A stretch of DNA of 22,593 bases from Plakobranchus ocellatus (GCA_019648995.1 BLXT01006999.1:3150068-3172660), one strand, 5' to 3'; numbered from the stretch's first letter, positions 1-11,477 are shown. Translations and numbers: made by a program. The notes: generated by a model not told the origin, from the sequence alone.

Positions 1-23
1 GGGGGGGGGGGGGGGGGGGGGGG
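1..23. repeat. Poly-G homopolymer at window edge
   Basis: Twenty-three consecutive G residues begin the window. Poly-G/poly-C runs are common places for assembly contigs to break, and a similar run at 11478-11495 touches an N gap. The run is therefore probably a contig edge as well as a real repeat. Its true length cannot be judged. Confidence 0.9.
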
Positions 24-727
24 CTCAATTATGTATGGATACACATCATTCAACTTTTTCCCTTCTATCTCAAAGCAGTCCTATCATGTGGATAAAACAC
101 GTCTGTGCGATATACACTGAGGTCTCTTTTAGTTTGAGACTTTCATAAGTCGATCTTCTTTTACGCAACAAGGAATAAAATTGAGAAGTGAATGTGCGGG
201 TAAGTCAGTGAGGGTGTCGGTTCCCCAAGGACATCGACTTATCCGTATCCATTGCGTAATCATTTTTTTTCCTTGGGTACTCGCCAAAAGTTGGGGTCTT
301 CATGTCTACCACCTTCTTTGTTCCGAGAAGGCAAACATCTTTCTTTGCTATGGCAAATTAACAGCAGCAGCAAACACGTGGGTTGAAAAAAACCAATCCC
401 TACAGTTCACCGCTTACATAATTGTACAGTAAGGAGTTTGAAAAACAACACGGGTATAGTTTGAATAACGAGTAGCTTTTTAATTCTTATGACACTATTG
501 TTAAGACAATCAGCTTTGCATTATTGCAGTGAAAGATATTTAATCGATTTTAAAAATATAAAAAAATGAAATAACAATATATCTAATATCAACTTAAACG
601 GATGTTTTCTCGAAATTAGAAGTAATTTTATTGGCATTATTGTGAATCGTTATTTCAGGTCATGCCATAAAAGTTTGTGTGTAATATTGATGCCCAACTT
701 AAAGAAAATATTTTTTTCCTTTGTCAG
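24..727. other. No gene seen
   Basis: AT-rich sequence. The only open frame of any length (181-432) starts with TTG rather than ATG, has no family motif that I recognise and no good splice context. I see no repeat or RNA gene here. Confidence 0.6.
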
Positions 728-865
728 GTTATTGAATCGCCCAGTCTTCGATGGATGAAAATTTCTTGCGCCTTTTCAAAAAGACATGGGCTCTTGTTGC
801 ACACTTCCAACAAAGGGGGAACTCTCAGTACTACACCTTCAACACCAGACCTGTTTATACATTGA
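728..865 (+). CDS. Possible 3'-terminal exon of an unseen upstream gene (weak)
   Basis: A good acceptor (T-rich tract ending ttgtcag at 727) is followed by 45 codons open in frame from the first base, ending in TGA at 863-865. The peptide ends with a Ser/Thr/Pro-rich stretch. The segment is more GC-rich than its surroundings, and an AATAAA lies at 1014-1019, a plausible distance downstream for polyadenylation. No upstream partner exon was found and I recognise no domain. A second overlapping frame (751-951) is also open, which weakens the case. This could easily be chance. Confidence 0.15.
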   Translation, partial: VIESPSLRWMKISCAFSKRHGLLLHTSNKGGTLSTTPSTPDLFIH

Positions 866-2835
866 GAACCGGGATTCCCCGCAAATGGATATCAAAGTCG
901 TTTCTTTGTCTTAACAGCAATTGGAAGATGAGTGAAAGAACTTTACATTAATTGTTTCCTTAAGGAGATTTTGTATCAAAATATATTAATCCATGAACAT
1001 TCTCCATCTTTTTAATAAACTGTAAAAGTATATTATACTCTAGTGAAGTTTTTACCTCTCTTATATTTAATAAAGCGGAGTGAAATTAATATAATTTTAT
1101 GACAGCGTTTTCCAACATGAGAGTTAAATGATCTATGACTGATTCAGATATAACTGTGATAATTGCTGAGCAATACTGAATTTTGTTTACTTAGTTCAAT
1201 AAACCCTACTAAAAAAACAACAACAAAATTGGAGATTTTGAAGTCATAGGGATGAATTTATAAAAATTATGTTATTAGGTTTTATGATTCAATTAGATAG
1301 GTTATCACTAATACTAATTAGATCGTATTATTGTCTGTCTTATAGTTAGGCAGAACTAAAGCATTAATAATACGTGGGCAGTATTTGCATACAAAAAAAA
1401 AATGAGTAAAGCAAAATCTTCAACTGAAACATTATTTGAATATAACATATCAACACGCTGTGCCAGAAGGTCGTGACTCAGTCTCTAAGACACCATGTTC
1501 CTTTTTCCCGGGAAATTTCCCCTTACAATGTGTCAGTTTTCAATACTTTATTTACAAATCCTTGGAGAATAGATTTTTTGGCTTTAACACATCGCATCGT
1601 AAACTAAAAAGTTGCGACAGTTTTGAATTGACTCTGCTATCACATACTATACTTTTTATCTAGCATCGCACACATTTTAATGGGTTTTTTTTGTTGGTTT
1701 TTTTTTTTTGTAAACAAACCTATACTCAACGCTTTCTCTCTCTCTCTCTCGTTCTCTTGATTTAATTCGTAGAAAACAATACTATACAGAAAAATAGCCC
1801 AAAAAAATCTTTAGAAGCAATGCAAAGCTCACAAAGTCGACAAAATCACATGTGCAACAATCCTGACCTTCTGTCACAGTGTCGTATCCTAAGTAGTTTC
1901 AATAACTGTGCTCTCTGTGGTGGCCTGATACAGGGATCCTGAGGGACAGTTACACCGGCAGCCCATTCTAATACTCGCTAATGACACTGGACATGACCAT
2001 CATGCGCTAGAGCCATCGGCTTCTTGCAAAGTTTGTTACCAGTGAATTCAGCTAGAGATGGATCTGCTGGTTCACAGTATAATGGCAAGAATGCCCTGCG
2101 CAGTCTCATGGCCGAGTTGCCTTTTCAAAGTCTCCACATAAATATCGCGAGCAACTTAAGGATGTAAAATGAATGTGAACAATGACTTGTCTCTTGCCGG
2201 ATCTTCTCTTTTAAACATCCTTTTTTTTATATCTGAGCATGGCAAGGGGGAGACAGATTGAGAGACTATCTCTTATATAAGTTTTCAGGAGCTTTAATGT
2301 AGAGTAAGAGTACTCTGAAACTTTTGCTTTAAAACTTGTGCGTTAATTTTTTTAAAAATTCCAATACTTACATGCTTTTGGCACTTTCAGATAATGTTTG
2401 ATTAGTTCGAGGGACTCAGGCCCACACTATTTGATTGTACAGATCTGATGCAAGCATCTCTGCTTATGGCCTTGCCAGTTCAAGGTTCGACTTGCAAAGC
2501 ACTTCTAAAGGCATCTTGGTATAAGCTATTTCTGATGCATCAACAGCATCTTTAACTCGGGTTATGGCATATTATTTGTCCCAGTCCTTGTAATTTTGAT
2601 AATCTTTTTTTTTTTTCAATTTATATATTTTTTTATTTGATCATTTTTTAAAAAAATTTACTGTTGATCCGAATGTGCTTTTCTGGTTCAAGATAAATCT
2701 CTTTGAATAGAAATCACAATGTCGTGTGTAACTCATTGCTTTATTCACCGTAGATTTTAATATCACATAGAATAATACTTCTCTATATTGATGAATACTC
2801 ATCTTTTCTATTTCTTTCTTCTACCCGACCCAGTG
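866..2835. other. No gene seen; minor simple repeats
   Basis: AT-rich, with short T and A runs, a short (TC)n at about 1735-1750 and an AATAAA at 1014-1019. The stretch 1860-2160 is less AT-rich than its surroundings, but its frames are broken by stops and I could not recognise any protein or RNA in it. Confidence 0.5.
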
Positions 2836-2964
2836 ATGTCAATAGCGGACTCTGTCACAATAATAGCTTGGAAAACCCAGACGAAACGAGACACAAAGAG
2901 TGAGCTTGAGCGACTTCAAACAATAACCAAAGATTCTGTATGGTTAACTTACTCAACTCTTTGA
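2836..2964 (+). other. Short open segment, possible exon or LINE remnant (weak)
   Basis: After a pyrimidine-rich acceptor-like sequence (ending gacccag at 2833) there is a 42-codon frame from ATG 2836 to TGA 2962-2964. It is rich in Lys, Arg, Glu and Thr. Its pattern of a Trp, then basic residues, then an L-E-R-L-Q stretch vaguely recalls C-terminal parts of non-LTR retrotransposon reverse transcriptases. That resemblance is only an impression. A donor-like GT at 2938-2939 would leave phase 0, which agrees with one frame of the segment at 3242. Confidence 0.15.
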
Positions 2965-3241
2965 TATGGCACTGAAATCATGGTATTGTTTAATGTGATA
3001 TGAAACTGTTCTCAAGAACACGCTTATATTAAACTTACAGTATCACTAATATTCAATATTAGTTTTTATTTGACATATTTTCAGTCTTTTAAATCAATCA
3101 TTTCAAAAACCATTTATTTCTACGCAAAGGAATCGCACAATTGAACTATTTGGGTACTTTGGTTTTCAATCTGTCCATGCTCATACATTATTTTTCTTCA
3201 AAAGTGTTCCTTGACCTTCTTCATCCCTTTACTCTTCTCAG

Positions 3242-3312
3242 GCCATGGGATCTCAATGGCAGCATTTTGTGCCGAGAGCTCTGAGGACGGAGACAAAACT
3301 TCCAGACAAATA
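3242..3312 (+). other. Possible orphan exon (weak)
   Basis: A strong acceptor (long C/T tract, then ttctcag ending at 3241) precedes 71 bases ending at a usable donor (gtgagc at 3313). Two frames are open. One is entered with two leftover bases and runs past the donor. The other is entered at phase 0 and meets a stop at 3311-3313. The segment is clearly less AT-rich than its flanks. No family is recognised and no consistent set of partner exons was found. Confidence 0.15.
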
Positions 3313-4494
3313 GTGAGCTGCTCAATTCTAATCACACTTCATAGCGATGATTTTACATGCGTACAAATTCATACGTTTCTTGTCATTTGAATTGCTTAAA
3401 TATTATGTTTTGATATTTTTTCTTTCTATTTATGGCTAATGCTCGCTAAACATGCAAAATAATTTGATTTATATTAAGTCCCTAGATCTCTCTACAATTT
3501 AGGAATTTTCTGGAGGTCGCATTTTTTTTCCAAAAGAAGTACGAATAATTTTTTTGTCTTTGTAGGATTTTTAACGGTTTTTAAAATAATCGTATTACTC
3601 GTTAAAAGTTTCTGGATTTTTTTTCTCTTTCCTATAATCAATTAAGGCTGGGCACATAAGTTCAAAAAGTAGTTCTATGTTTATAATAGGGCGAAATTAA
3701 GTTGATAAATTATCTATTTAGACCAAAGAGATCTAAAAGATCATCAAGCATTGAAATTTAAGGTCATTTTTCTTAAAGATTCAATGCCTTTAACTTCAAA
3801 ACGATTTTAAACAAAAATTCTCTTTTCCTTCGACCAAGGTTATGGATCTGACCTTTGAACTAGATGCAGGAGATTTACACCTTTGTCTTTTGAAAGACAT
3901 GTAGATACATCCCCTGTCTCCTGAGCGGAAAGATTATTTTATCCGTCATTTCTCCCAGTTCGTTTGAGCTAATTATTGTGAAGCATCACGAATCTCCAAG
4001 GATGGACAATCGGTAGCGCTATCTATGTCTTCATACGACAGTTACATTAGAAATTGTAAATGTTAGACAAGGGGGCAGTAGATCCTGCAGTATCAATTAA
4101 GATATGTTTGAAAAATGTTGCATTCATAGTTTTTTTTTTTTTTGGCAGTAGATATGCTTCTTACTATATCTTTATTTACTGTTATTGTTTTAAATATTAA
4201 GTGTGAAGGTATTTCAAGACTGCAATATTATTCTGATGTTTTGTGATGATTCTATTTATATTGGACAACTTTGTAAAGCTGCGTGAAATTAATAAAAAAA
4301 AAACAAAAAAAAAACAAAACATTTTTTGGTTTTTGTTATGAAACGCTTGGAGATCTTTTTTGGTTTTTTTTTAATCATAACTTGTTTTGGTCTCTGTGTT
4401 GCTGTTGGGGAACTTAGAGATTTAAATTAAGGCTACGAAAAATGTTAGGCTAGTTTACGAATATGATTCCTTTACTTATTGTCGATAGTGGCAA
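3313..4494. other. No gene seen
   Basis: AT-rich non-coding sequence with short T and A homopolymers (for example 4130-4144, and an A-rich stretch at about 4291-4320). No supported exon, RNA or mobile element. Confidence 0.6.
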
Positions 4495-4514
4495 TTATAT
4501 ATATATATATATAT
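4495..4514. repeat. (AT)n microsatellite
   Basis: About ten alternating AT units, followed directly by a short T run. Confidence 0.85.
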
Positions 4515-6096
4515 TTTTTGGTGTCATATGCAATTAATGATCATCATCTTTATTCAATATGAGATCAATTTAAAGAAACAATTATACGCAAACGTCTCAA
4601 TTTTGATCTCTTAGGCAGATACAGTTTTAAATAGAGTGCGCAGGTTTCAAGTGTCTTTCCGTTGATATATGAGGGTTTGCCAAAACGTGGGCTGTCATCA
4701 TAGTTATCTGCGAAAGATTTTCTACATGCCCTAATAGAAACAAATTAACTCAATACATAAAATTTTCCTTTGTCAGTACAATGGCATACGAAGTACTGCT
4801 TTATGTTAAGAAAACCAGTTTTGGTTGCATCCTTGCTGTCTAAATTGACCAAATAAGTTTCGATCATAACTATGATGACAAAATCACCAAAAAAATTGTC
4901 AGCCATCAACAAATAAAGCTCATTCACCAACAAGTGAAGAGACACAGAACAATTTTTTTTTACATGGATCTACTCCTGCTATCCAACTCTTCATGAAAAT
5001 TACCTCATTGGTACTCAATTGGACTTTTCCATTTTGTAATTGAAGATTCTTTTTTTCAAAATGCAGTAAAAAACGTGACCCAATTTGGGGGGTCCACCTT
5101 TTGGCAATTGCTCATAATATGACACTCTATATTTTTCAAACGGTGAAAAGATATTAGCTTTGGGAAATGGGTGATCATATTTTGGTATGCACCATCTTAT
5201 TGTTACAAAGAAAATTGCAGTGTTGTGCGTAACCTTCCCAATTTTTTTTTTATTAAAATTACCCAAAGCTACTTTGTATTTTTCTAAGGCATGATCAAGC
5301 ATTAGATTTTTCATCAAAATTAGTTGTATTGGTTTTTATCGAATCAAAATTTAGCCCAATAAGTTGGTGTCCATGAATACGTGAACTTATCATATTGACA
5401 GTAACAATGTTTTAGTTTTGTTTTGTTTTATTTTTTCCACTCCTGTTACAGGACCTCACATAACACCATCAAAACTAGCAGTATACAATCTGAACATATA
5501 TTGTTAAGCAACAAAAAGATGTCTGCATTTGAATTTCTTCATAAATTCATTTATTAAGTCTATTGGTAACAAAGAAGCTTTTACTGTTGGAAAATGTACG
5601 TTTTAAACAAAGTTTTAACTTGGAAATAAAATATGAGGTGAATCAGATCAATAAAAAGATAGATTTTCAAAGAAAATATTTTTTATCGAACAAGCACGCT
5701 TCGGTAGCGAATTTAGATTTTTTCGTGATATAAATAAAAAATTCTCATGCAGTGGAGTGGATAGACATCTTCAGCAAACTTATTTTATTGTGTTCCCCTG
5801 ACACAGCATGGCATCTTCCCTGTGTTTTTAAGTTGGTAAGGCATACAATCTTTGCCTTGTCGGGTCTATATTTCTCTTGTATCACTCTGAACTTAATAAT
5901 ACCAGGACTCCCTTGTTCACTATATTAGTATACAGGCGAGAACAGCTTGACGCAAGAAACCCAACTACTACAGTGGATTGTGCTTCTCTGCGGCAGATCT
6001 CTTCTAAATGTTCTGTGCATTGTAAAAGGGACGTATTTAAAGACAATACTACCGTTTCTTATATTGACACGGTGGTTAGTCGTTTCCGCCGATATA
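4515..6096. other. No gene supported
   Basis: Several open frames exist here, the longest being 100 codons on the minus strand at 5015-5317. None shows a recognisable domain, biased composition or splice partner, and the sequence is AT-rich like other non-coding parts. It may contain decayed mobile DNA that I cannot identify. Confidence 0.5.
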
Positions 6097-6815
6097 TGTG
6101 ATAAAGTAAAACATGTAGAGTTGTTTCGTATGCTAGAAAAAAATTAGCCATCGATGGGAAAGATCTATCAGTAATTAGAAATGTATACTGGGATCAAACT
6201 ACATATGTAAGAATTGAAGGAAAACATAGTGATTTCAAATGCATCAAAAAAGGTGTGAGGCAGGGATGTGTAATGTCTCCTGATCTTTTTAACCTACATA
6301 GTGAAATAATCTTAAGGAATCTCGATCATATTTCAGGCTTAAAAATAAATGGAAAGAATCTTAATACTCTCAGGTATGTAGGTGATACAGTTTTAATAGC
6401 AGAATCTGGCGAACAACTCCAAAAACTTCTAGACATGCAGTTTTAGTGAGCGAAAGAATGGACCTGCCTTTGAATGTAAAGAAAGAAAACAATGCATGGT
6501 CATCTCAAAGAAATCCTATAACCCCAAGTGCAAGCTGGTGAGGAAATGCGAATAAATCAACCAAGTTACAAAATTCAAATATCTGGGTTACCTGATAACA
6601 TCAGATGGCAGATGCACAAGAGAAATAAGTAAAAGAATAGCTATGGCCAAAGATATATTCCAAAAAAAAAAAAAATGAAACAAGTACTAGCAAACAGAAA
6701 CATAAGTATGAAAATCAAAATAAGGATAATGAAAACATTTTTATGAATAGGTTTGAGTGGAGATCGCCAATGTCTGTTCAAGACAAGGTAATTGACCGAG
6801 AAGAAGAGTAAAGTT
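6097..6815 (+). pseudogene. Decayed RTE/BovB-like LINE reverse transcriptase fragment
   Basis: Pieces of a non-LTR reverse transcriptase can be followed across frames. They are DKVKHVELFRMLEK (from 6100), IDGKDLSVIRNVYWDQT (6150-6200), the RQGCVMSPDLFNL block (from about 6258), LRYVGDTVLIAE (about 6369-6404) and FKYLGYLITSDGRCTREI (from about 6573). These are the fingers-to-palm blocks of RTE-clade elements, which copy RNA into DNA at a nicked target. The copy is dead. An extra base in an A run at about 6136-6144 shifts the frame, a TAG stops it at 6444-6446, and more shifts and a TGA follow near 6745. The catalytic Y-A-D-D is replaced by Y-V-G-D at 6375-6386, losing one of the two adjacent Asp. 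It lacks the endonuclease domain (5' truncation), and after about 6745 only weak traces of the C-terminal part remain. The exact ends are uncertain. Confidence 0.85.
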
Positions 6816-6878
6816 TAAAAATACAATAAAGCAACGCAAATAGAGAGCCACAGTTTAAACCCGCAATTAGTTTCGCTG

Positions 6879-8545
6879 GTAGCAAAGGCTCTTTTTTGTA
6901 GTGTAAAGCACATTTTCTTACCCATTTCGGGTTCGATACGCTTTGGACACGTCGGAAGACATTATAAGGGATTGGAAATGTGGTTTACAATGAATATTTT
7001 GCTTGTCCTATCAAGGAAAATGAAAGAAAGATGTAAGAGATGTAATGAATTTTGTGTGGGAAAGCCTTAGCCATTCCGTTGCGGGGACTTTTTTCTTTAA
7101 AGTCCCTTTTATAGCTTATAAAGAGACCTTTAAAAAACTGTGCAAGCACATTAATTCGTGTTTTGGTTTTCATTTAAAATGCAATGGCACACATAACCAC
7201 ACATAATTTTTTTTCTTTTGAATCAGATCAAGCTTAGGAAAGAGAAACAACAGTTAGTTTTGAAAGGAAAAATAGCCTAATGACCGTGATTGCAAACCTT
7301 GGAATCCATCGCCTTCAGCTTAGAGTCTATTAGATGCATTAGCAAATTTTTTTTAAAGTCTTTTTTTTTAACCAGACTGTGGATAAACCTTCGTGCAAAT
7401 GCGTTAATTAGTGATATGGTTTTCATGTAAAATGTAATGACACCAGAAATCATACATACATTTTTTTTTTATCAAGCTCCTGAAAGGGAATTATATGTTA
7501 GCTTTGAATAGAAAATAGCCCGAAGACCGTGATTGCAAACCTTGGAATTCATCGCCTTCATCTTTAAATCTAATACATGCAGTAAAAAAAAATTCATATA
7601 AATATCGCAGAGAAAGATTAAGAGACGCTATTAAATAATTCAAATAGACAGTCACAATAACTTTCCTCACGGAGGCTTGAATCGTAACAAAGCCTCTTTT
7701 TATTTTAGTGAAAGAGTACATTATTTTCTGACCATTCTTTATAAATCAATAGGCATTGGACACGTCGGAAGACATGAAAGTACAGCTGGAATGACCTCCA
7801 AAGGTAATAAAAACCCGTAATTGTATGGGCAAAAACGAAATTGTGTTCATGAAATAGAATACAAAAATAGCATTTTTATAAGGTTTGTTAGGTTTGTGGT
7901 TGTTCAGATCGAAACTAACTCGCATTATTCAGCTGTTGCTGGGCATTTGAGTCATCTAGTATAGCCTTTCAACCTTTCTCCATCAATTTTTGGAAAAATT
8001 TGTTACCCTTTTGAATAAGATTTGAAGTTGGTTGCGATGGATTCCAAGGGTTGTAATCATGTTTTTCAAGCTATTTGTCACCTCAGCATTGATGGTTTCT
8101 TCCCTTTCCAATCCAAAGCAAATTTTCTATGTATTTTAGGTCTTCCGGCGTATCCATTGCCAAAGGTTTCCAAAATGATAAGGAAGAAGAGCGGAATTTA
8201 GCTTAAAAAAATGGTTTTGTTATGATCGAAACTAACTTGCGTATTTGAGCTGTTTCTGGCCATTCGAATTATTTAATGGTGTCTTTCGACCTTATTCTAT
8301 CGTTATGTAAAAGAAAATCCAACATTCCACTGGTTGTCACCAAGGTAATATCGGTCAGAATTGAGCCTTTCACCTGCTTTTAGGCTAGTGTTTCAGCCAA
8401 AAATTGCCGATTTTGCCAATATAAAATTAATGTCTTCAAAATGACATTGAAAACACTAAATTGTATAGACAAAAACAAATTGATGTGTTGATCATGAAGT
8501 AGAGTACAAAAATGGCAATATTCATATGGTTTTTTAACTTGCATT
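6879..8545. repeat. Cluster of diverged direct and inverted repeat units, no coding
   Basis: Comparing the region with itself shows three related unit types. X contains ttggacacgtcggaagacat, exact at 6943-6962 and 7756-7775, with a diverged inverted copy at 8141-8160. Y contains gaccgtgattgcaaacct at 7282 and 7525, with an inverted copy at about 8030-8061. Z contains gatcgaaactaact at about 7908 and a variant at 8224. A further Z part (about 7818-7890) recurs at 8459-8536. The order is X, Y, Y, X, Z, inverted Y, inverted X, then partial Z copies. Frames are broken throughout. It could be a non-autonomous transposon that inserted or duplicated repeatedly, or a local rearranged satellite. The family is not recognised. 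Confidence 0.7.
7085..7590 (+). repeat. Tandem duplication, two diverged units of about 245-255 bp
   Basis: Unit 1 (about 7085-7345) and unit 2 (about 7347-7590) align along most of their length. A 36-base block at 7282-7317 matches 7525-7560 with one difference. The shared ggttttcat landmark lies at 7165 and 7419. The offset therefore drifts from 254 to 243 bases, so indels have accumulated and the duplication is not recent. Confidence 0.75.
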
Positions 8546-10220
8546 TGCTTAGGTATTTACGTAGGAGCGTGCATAAACGAAAGAAAATTGATAAATGAAA
8601 AGAAAATTCCCAATCGCGATAAAGCGACACCATTTGGATGCTTATACGCATTTTTTGGCCTCCGTCGATTTTCATTCAACCGATTGCAAAAAGAAAAGAA
8701 AGATTGGAAAGAACACGATTGTGGAGAAAGGATTGAAGCTGACACGGTTTTCAACACTTCTCAGTGGTACAGCGGTGATCTAACCAGCTCATACAACATT
8801 GTCCTTCTAGTTTAGTCAGGCTGGTCACTGTCTTTGTTCTCAATCGTCGAGACCGAGTCGTCGTCTATTGTGTTATCTCAGCAAATTTGACCACCTGGAC
8901 AATAATGTACAGCAGCGATCGGACTTCCATTGTTCAATTAAGATCCATTGTGTAGAATTTTAGCAGTCAATATTGAAAATCGGTCTTTTAAATAGAAAGA
9001 TTAGTTTAGACGACAAGATGTTGAAAACACAAAGAAGGAAACACCAGTAGGCCATAAACTACTTGGTACATAAGATTTAGATCTGCTATATTTTGATTAA
9101 AATTTCTTTGTATTTTTTCTATGGGAATTTCAAATGGCGACAACTAAAGAATAGCTGTCAATAAGCGGGTAAACTGTTTCTAATGGGAGGGATGCTTTAT
9201 TGTCTCTTTTTTACCTTTATACATGGGGAATATTTTTTTCGCCTATGGTTATGGACTTATAAAATAAACATCATCTTTGTTTAATATTCAACTTAAAAAA
9301 AAAAAAAGAAAAACAACTTTCAAATGTTGCTCGATTGTTCATAATATATTTATTATCTATGTTCGATCATATTTCTGTTTTATTAGACTTAAGACAGAAA
9401 CTTTTTTCTTTGCAACAAATGTATGTCCTTGATTTGGTATAATGGTGTGTCTGTGTGCGTGCTGAACACAACAACGGTATCAAACTTTTACTATAAAGAG
9501 AGTGGGATAAGCGGGCTATCATCAGATGGGAAATTCTTTTGTTGAAGCCATTGCCGTGCAAAAGATGACAACTATTTAATCCTGAATGATCCAGTGTACA
9601 CAAGCTTCATCTTCCCCAGAGACCAATTGCTCAAACTGATTTGTAAGATCAGATTATTGTTCACAGTCCTAGTGTTAGATCACATTCCCATGACATAGTG
9701 GAGATATCACCATCTACAGGTCTGGTGTGTTTGTTCAAACTGACTTCGCCCTCTGCAAGGCTAACATTTTCCGTAAAAGGAACGGAAGAAACTTAGGGGA
9801 CGTAAAAGCAAATCAGTTCAAGTTTGATTTGGTGGAGGGGAATAGAGATATCAGAAGGGAAAAATGACTTTTTAAGGAAATGAGAATTGCAAATTGTTAT
9901 GGAGTGTTGGGTAATGAAAAGAAAGAAAAGAAATTGTGCATCACATGCTCATTACTGAACAGATTTATCAATTTTTTTTTCACTTTTTAAGTCAAAGATG
10001 TGAAACGGAAATGAATAATTAGTGAAAAAAACAAAATGGTATATCAAAGGGAAAAAGAGATTGTTGACTGACGATACATGTATGCCGCTTGGTGGCGCTG
10101 CAAGTAGGCTGTGCACGCAAAAATACCTAGCCTGTGTATCTTTACACTTATACTATCGTTTTCCCTAAGCTTCTTAAAAAAACTTATGCATCAACATCCT
10201 GAATCGTTTTGTCATTTCAG
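8546..10220. other. No gene supported
   Basis: Overlapping frames at 8557-8815 lie on both strands and so cannot be told from chance; none has a family motif. The minus-strand frame at 9367-9603 is similar. I see no RNA gene or clear element, only short A and T runs (for example 9295-9307). Confidence 0.5.
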
Positions 10221-10283
10221 CTCTCTCTCTCTCTCTCTCTCTTTCTCTCTTCTGTCTCTCACTCTCACTCTCTCTCTTTCTCT

Positions 10284-10318
<35 letters not shown>
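10221..10318 (+). repeat. (CT)n polypyrimidine tract, imperfect
   Basis: Nearly uninterrupted C/T with occasional A or G, ending in a long pure (CT)n stretch. Open frames through it (Ser-Leu repeats on one strand, Arg-Glu repeats on the other) are artefacts of the repeat. It directly abuts the tRNA-like sequence that follows. Confidence 0.9.
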
Positions 10319-10320
<2 letters not shown>

Positions 10321-10405
10321 GACGTTGGTGGCAAAATAAATAGAGAAACCGCCTTGAGATCTGCAAAGACTGTTCATTCCCGGGTTCGATCACCGCTACG
10401 GCGCC
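10321..10405 (+). mobile_element. tRNA-like sequence, probable SINE head or tRNA relic
   Basis: Two RNA polymerase III promoter elements are visible. An A-box match, TGGCAAAAT (10329-10337), fits TRGCNNARY. A B-box-like GGTTCGATCAC (10383-10393) is close to GGTTCGANNCC. They lie about 45 bases apart, as in tRNA genes. The outer bases gacgttg (10321-10327) and ctacggc (10396-10402) can pair at five of seven positions as an acceptor stem. The T-arm stem is partly broken and I could not place a normal anticodon with a T at position 33. An active tRNA is therefore unlikely. A tRNA-derived SINE 5' region, or a decayed tRNA copy, is the better reading. The 3' body and tail of such a SINE were not delimited. 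Confidence 0.45.
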
Positions 10406-11477
10406 ATGGCTTGACGTCCTACATAACCTAAAAGCCTGAGATCACCTTCTTGGAGAATGGCTATTCACAATAAATGTAATTCTTCTCTCTTCTATCTTTC
10501 TTCCAGTTTCTCTCTCTATTCCATTAAAGGATTATGGCAAAACGAATCTGCAGGAACATCACTGTCGGGAGTCCAAGTTTCAGCCCGCCACGTGACTGAT
10601 GAGAGTTTCAGGCTGATCATACCGTCATCGGCAGGTTTATCTTCACAAAAAACAAGTGAATTCTTTATTTGATACTTTGAGATGCCAGAGAAGGTCGTCT
10701 TTAAAGTAAACAGAGGGAAGAGATCTGTGTGAGTTTCCGTAGTCCTGGCGACCATTTTACTGATAGCGCAAGATAAAGTTAAAATATATACACCAAAACA
10801 ATAAGAAAATACACGAAGACCATCGCTTTCCTAATAATTAAACAAATAGGGTTTCATAACATTGTATAAATATAAAGATATTTAATTTTTTTTCAAAGTG
10901 TTTTGAGTGCTAGTGACCCAAAGAGAGCTTTAGATCTATCGATTCCAACCTGTTTAGTTAAAGATTCCATAAACATTTTTCTTATTGTGTGTTCAAACTA
11001 GCCATGGTCAATTCTCGGTTTACGAGCGGGAGCAAGAGTGAAACCAAAATTCTTAGCTCCATTCCTATGTGTTTTAATTTTTGAAGATTTGACTTCTTCG
11101 TTTAATATATCAACCAATTCATTTAGTAATAATTATCCCATCTATAATGTGTCTGAGGCTGTTTGAGGTTATTTCGCGCAAGTTTTGCTCAAACAAATTT
11201 GTTATGGCTAATAGACACGAAAATAATCTGCACCATAAAATGCCCATTGTTGGTGAACTGCTCTTTTTCAAGTTAAACTTAAATAAATAAAAAAACCGCC
11301 TCTAGTTGCCTGTGCTTACATGGTCTATATTATGTTTTATTACGAGTATACGGATGCGCGCGGGCGCTCACACAGATAAGATCCCCTTTATAATCAATGA
11401 ACTAAGTTCAGTATCAGACTTCAAGTAATAATTCAAAGAATTCTTTTGTAAATTATTTCATAACTGTTGTAAAGTTT
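10406..11477. other. No gene supported
   Basis: Two opposite-strand open frames overlap at 10457-10755 with no recognisable domain. A CACGTG E-box hexamer lies at 10589-10594 within a less AT-rich patch, which alone does not show function. The rest is AT-rich. A short GC-alternating patch at about 11354-11370 may be an eroded microsatellite. Confidence 0.5.

Noticed and set aside
5015-5317. 100-codon minus-strand frame
   Set aside because: No recognised domain, no splice partners, and a composition like nearby non-coding DNA. Could be decayed mobile DNA but I cannot support it.
8557-8815. Overlapping frames on both strands
   Set aside because: Mutually overlapping, no motif, no splice support.
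10321-10405. Functional tRNA gene
   Set aside because: T-arm stem is mismatched and no proper anticodon loop can be placed; a SINE head or tRNA relic is more likely.
10111-10431. Ser-Leu and Arg-Glu repeat frames on opposite strands
   Set aside because: Both come from the (CT)n tract at 10221-10318.
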